Assembly: GCA_030740295.1 (NCBI GenBank)
Contig: JASLXP010000348.1
Location: 1-8,559 of the forward strand
DNA length: 8,559 nt
Direction: 5' to 3'
DNA from: Planctomycetota bacterium
GTDB taxonomy: Bacteria; Planctomycetota; PUPC01; JACPCR01
Below the pieces are notes generated by a model, which saw only the letters and a list, made by a program, of their open reading frames with translations, was not told where the DNA came from and did no database searches. Each line of letters opens with the position of its first letter. Position 1 is the stretch's first letter. Shown here piece by piece: positions 6,813 through 8,559 of this stretch. The translations under genes were made by a program, and so were the position numbers.

Positions 6813-7418
6813 ATGGCAAAACGAAACGTTCGAAAAAGGCAGTCGAAGATAGAGCGCAAGACGAGGGAAACGGAAATCACGATCACTATTGACCTGGATG
6901 GACAGGGCAACTGCCGCAGTGAGACAGGCGTGAGTTTCCTCGATCACATGCTGGAGCTTCTCGCGAAGCACGGCTTCATCGATCTCAGTGTCGTAGCCAA
7001 GGGAGATCTGGACGTCGACGATCACCACACGGTTGAAGACATCGGCATCTGCATCGGCCAGGCAATTCATGAGGCTGTCGGAGACAAGAAAGGGCTGCGC
7101 CGATACGGTTTCGCCAGTGTCCCCCTCGATGAAGCACTTGCCCAGGTGACGGTCGATCTAAGCGGTAGAGCGTTCCTTGTAATGAATGCGGATCTCGGAC
7201 AGCAGCCTGTGGGCTCTTTCGATCCCGACCTGGTGCATGATTTCTTTTATGCTCTGGCTGCTAATGCCCAAATCACGCTTCACATAAACGTCCTTTACGG
7301 GCGCAATACTCACCATAAGATTGAGTGTATCTTCAAGGCATTTGCCCGTGCCCTGGCCGAGTCGATTACCAATGACCCTCGGCAGAAGGGCGTCCCATCC
7401 ACCAAGGGCGTTCTCTGA
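6813..7418 (+). CDS. hisB: Imidazoleglycerol-phosphate dehydratase
   Basis: Dehydrates imidazole-glycerol phosphate to imidazole-acetol phosphate, the substrate of HisC next door. This is the monofunctional form: 201 residues with no histidinol-phosphatase domain. The two internal IGPD repeats are clear. The metal ligands and catalytic residues are present: FLDHMLELLAKHG (42-54, His45 and His53), VDDHHTVEDIG (68-78, His71, His72 and Glu75), DLVHDFF (139-145, His142), GRNTHHKIECIFKAFARAL (163-181, His167, His168 and Glu171), and the C-terminal PSTKGVL. The first 16 residues are strongly basic and slightly longer than usual, before the common RKTRET start of the domain. The ATG at 6813 lies four bases after the hisC stop, which implies co-translation. 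An active 24-mer manganese enzyme is expected from the family. Confidence 0.97.
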   Translation: MAKRNVRKRQSKIERKTRETEITITIDLDGQGNCRSETGVSFLDHMLELLAKHGFIDLSVVAKGDLDVDDHHTVEDIGICIGQAIHEAVGDKKGLRRYGFASVPLDEALAQVTVDLSGRAFLVMNADLGQQPVGSFDPDLVHDFFYALAANAQITLHINVLYGRNTHHKIECIFKAFARALAESITNDPRQKGVPSTKGVL

Positions 7419-7423
7419 ACCTC

Positions 7424-7465
7424 GAGCGATTCTCCCTGTGAATCGCTCTCAATCTTACTGATTGA
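7424..7465 (+). terminator. Two tandem hairpins between hisB and the response regulator (possible weak terminator or leader structure)
   Basis: GAGCGATT (7424-7431) and AATCGCTC (7441-7448) form a perfect 8-base stem with a nine-base loop, beginning six bases after the hisB stop. Directly next to it TCAATC (7449-7454) and GATTGA (7460-7465) form a six-base stem with a five-base loop, ending two bases before the regulator's ATG. The first stem is followed by TCAATCTT and not a T-run, so termination would be weak. The second would cover the ribosome-entry region of the next gene and could reduce its translation. Confidence 0.4.
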
Positions 7466-7467
7466 AT

Positions 7468-8364
7468 ATGCCGGATAAGGTAAACATTCTGCTGGTTGAC
7501 GATTCCGCGGTGAATCTGGAATTGCTGGAAGCGATGCTCACCAGCCCGGATCTGGAACTCAAGAAAGCTCACAGTGGCGAGGATGCTCTGCAAATGCTCA
7601 AGGAGAATGAATTTGCACTCATACTCCTCGATGTCCAGATGCCCGGCATAGACGGGTACGAAACCGCCGGACGCGTCCGGAAGAACCCGGCGCATTCACA
7701 CGTGCCGATCATTTTTGTGACTGCTTCCAAGACTGGGCAGGAATGGGTCAACAAAGGCTACAAATCCGGCGCCGTGGATTATCTGTCCAAACCATTGGAG
7801 TCAGAGATTTTGAATAGAAAGGTGGAAGTATTTGTCGACCTGTTCCGGGAAAAGCAGGAGCTCAAAAATCTCTCCGTCCACGATGAAGTCACCGGCCTCT
7901 ACACCAGGCGAGAGTTTTTTGTTCTTGCCCAGCAGCAACTCGATTATGCGAAGCGAACCCGCAAAGGATTCATTCTCATCGTTGCTGAGATTGCCGGGTT
8001 CCAGTTTATAGTCGACAACTGCGGCATCGAAGACTCGCAGACCGCGCTCAGCGACGTGGGCAACGTCATCAGAGACACTTTTCGTACTTCGGACATCAGC
8101 TCTCGCATCGGATCTGACGTCTGCGCCATCCTCGCGTTAGAGGCGTTCGGCGCGTCGACCACGGATATCCTGACCATGAGGCTGAAAGAAAACCTGGCGG
8201 CTTTCAACAACGAGAGCGGCCGAAACTACCAACTCCAATTCAACCTTGGAACAGTTACGTTTGACCCGACCTCACCTGTTTCGATCGAGGAACTTCTGGT
8301 CGAAGCGGAATACATGGTCAGTGTAGAGAAGGCGAACAGGAGGGATTCTGGCGATGGGGGATAG
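7468..8364 (+). CDS. Response regulator with REC domain and degenerate GGDEF domain
   Basis: A 298-residue PleD/WspR-like two-domain protein. The REC domain (about 5-125) has the acidic pair Asp11-Asp12, the phosphoacceptor Asp55 in LLDVQMPGIDG, Thr85 in IFVTAS and Lys108 in YLSKPLE, so it should be phosphorylated by a histidine kinase; none is in the window. After a short helix, VHDEVTGLYTRREF (137-150) marks the start of a GGDEF domain. Its active site is altered: the metal-binding DxD is EIA (174-176) and GGDEF reads GSDVC (215-219), lacking the catalytic acid. The RxxD I-site (Arg206 to Asp209) is kept five residues before GSDVC. It is likely an inactive cyclase, perhaps a c-di-GMP receptor. 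The ATG at 7468 is preferred over TTG at 7462. It is on the his strand but 49 bases after hisB with hairpins between, so it may be separately regulated. Confidence 0.9.
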   Translation: MPDKVNILLVDDSAVNLELLEAMLTSPDLELKKAHSGEDALQMLKENEFALILLDVQMPGIDGYETAGRVRKNPAHSHVPIIFVTASKTGQEWVNKGYKSGAVDYLSKPLESEILNRKVEVFVDLFREKQELKNLSVHDEVTGLYTRREFFVLAQQQLDYAKRTRKGFILIVAEIAGFQFIVDNCGIEDSQTALSDVGNVIRDTFRTSDISSRIGSDVCAILALEAFGASTTDILTMRLKENLAAFNNESGRNYQLQFNLGTVTFDPTSPVSIEELLVEAEYMVSVEKANRRDSGDGG

Positions 8365-8435
8365 CGGATACGGGCTGGCATTGATCGCGGGGGACGATTC
8401 ACGCGTGAGTTAAGGATTGGGGAAGGGCAGGCAAA

Positions 8436-8559
8436 TCAAAGGCTGTTGGTACAGAACAGCTTTAATGTCTCTGCGTTGATCTCCTTCCCTGCCAGATTCT
8501 GCAGTGCCTGGCTTCTATCCTCTTGTCTGGTTTTCGTGCAGGCATCGATGAAGGCGCGA
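8436..8559 (-). CDS. Possible C-terminal end of an unidentified gene entering from the right edge
   Basis: On the minus strand, 40 sense codons run from the window edge to a TGA at 8436-8438. The peptide ends in NAETLKLFCTNSL and has a protein-like composition with mixed charged and hydrophobic residues. Forty open codons happen by chance fairly often, and I recognise no family, so this is tentative. If real it is convergent with the response regulator, leaving about 70 bases between the two stops. That gap contains a ten-base palindrome (TCACGCGTGA, 8399-8408) but no clear terminator. Confidence 0.35.
   Translation of the reverse strand, partial: RAFIDACTKTRQEDRSQALQNLAGKEINAETLKLFCTNSL

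Overview
The window is chromosomal housekeeping DNA from a free-living bacterium of moderately high GC content. Gene density is high, most genes are single-copy metabolic genes, and I see no insertion sequence, phage gene, tRNA, rRNA or CRISPR array. Two tandem Gfo/Idh/MocA-fold proteins, one of the GH109-like kind that is often expanded in Planctomycetes, Verrucomicrobia, Lentisphaerae and related sugar-degrading lineages, sit beside scattered amino-acid genes (trpBA, then hisCB) with few strong Shine-Dalgarno sites. This hints at the PVC group or a similar phylum, but that placement is an inference and not secure.

Layout. Bases 1-2198 (minus strand) hold two Gfo/Idh/MocA genes read leftward: a complete classical oxidoreductase (2198 to 1140), then a GH109-like protein that starts at 1074 and runs off the left edge. 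Bases 2199-2371 are a divergent intergenic region with a candidate sigma70-type promoter for trpB. Bases 2372-4380 are trpB and trpA, overlapping by an ATGA junction. Bases 4462-4686 encode a 74-residue protein of unknown function, with a promoter-like element before it and a perfect dyad across its stop codon. Bases 4835-5629 encode a SpoU/TrmH-type RNA 2'-O-methyltransferase with a TTG start. Bases 5765-7418 are hisC and hisB, four bases apart. Bases 7468-8364 encode a response regulator with a REC domain and a degenerate GGDEF domain. At the right edge (8436-8559, minus strand) there may be the C-terminal end of a convergent gene.

How the genes fit together. TrpA and TrpB form tryptophan synthase, the last step of tryptophan synthesis. 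HisB and HisC carry out two consecutive steps of histidine synthesis (imidazole-glycerol-phosphate to imidazole-acetol-phosphate to histidinol-phosphate). The remaining trp and his genes are not here, so these pathways are split across the genome. The Gfo/Idh/MocA pair probably acts on sugars or glycosides and is unrelated to the amino-acid genes. The response regulator is the most interesting protein: its diguanylate cyclase active site is broken, but the c-di-GMP-binding RxxD motif is kept at canonical spacing, which suggests a phosphorylation-controlled c-di-GMP receptor. I found no convincing previously undescribed multi-gene system in this window.
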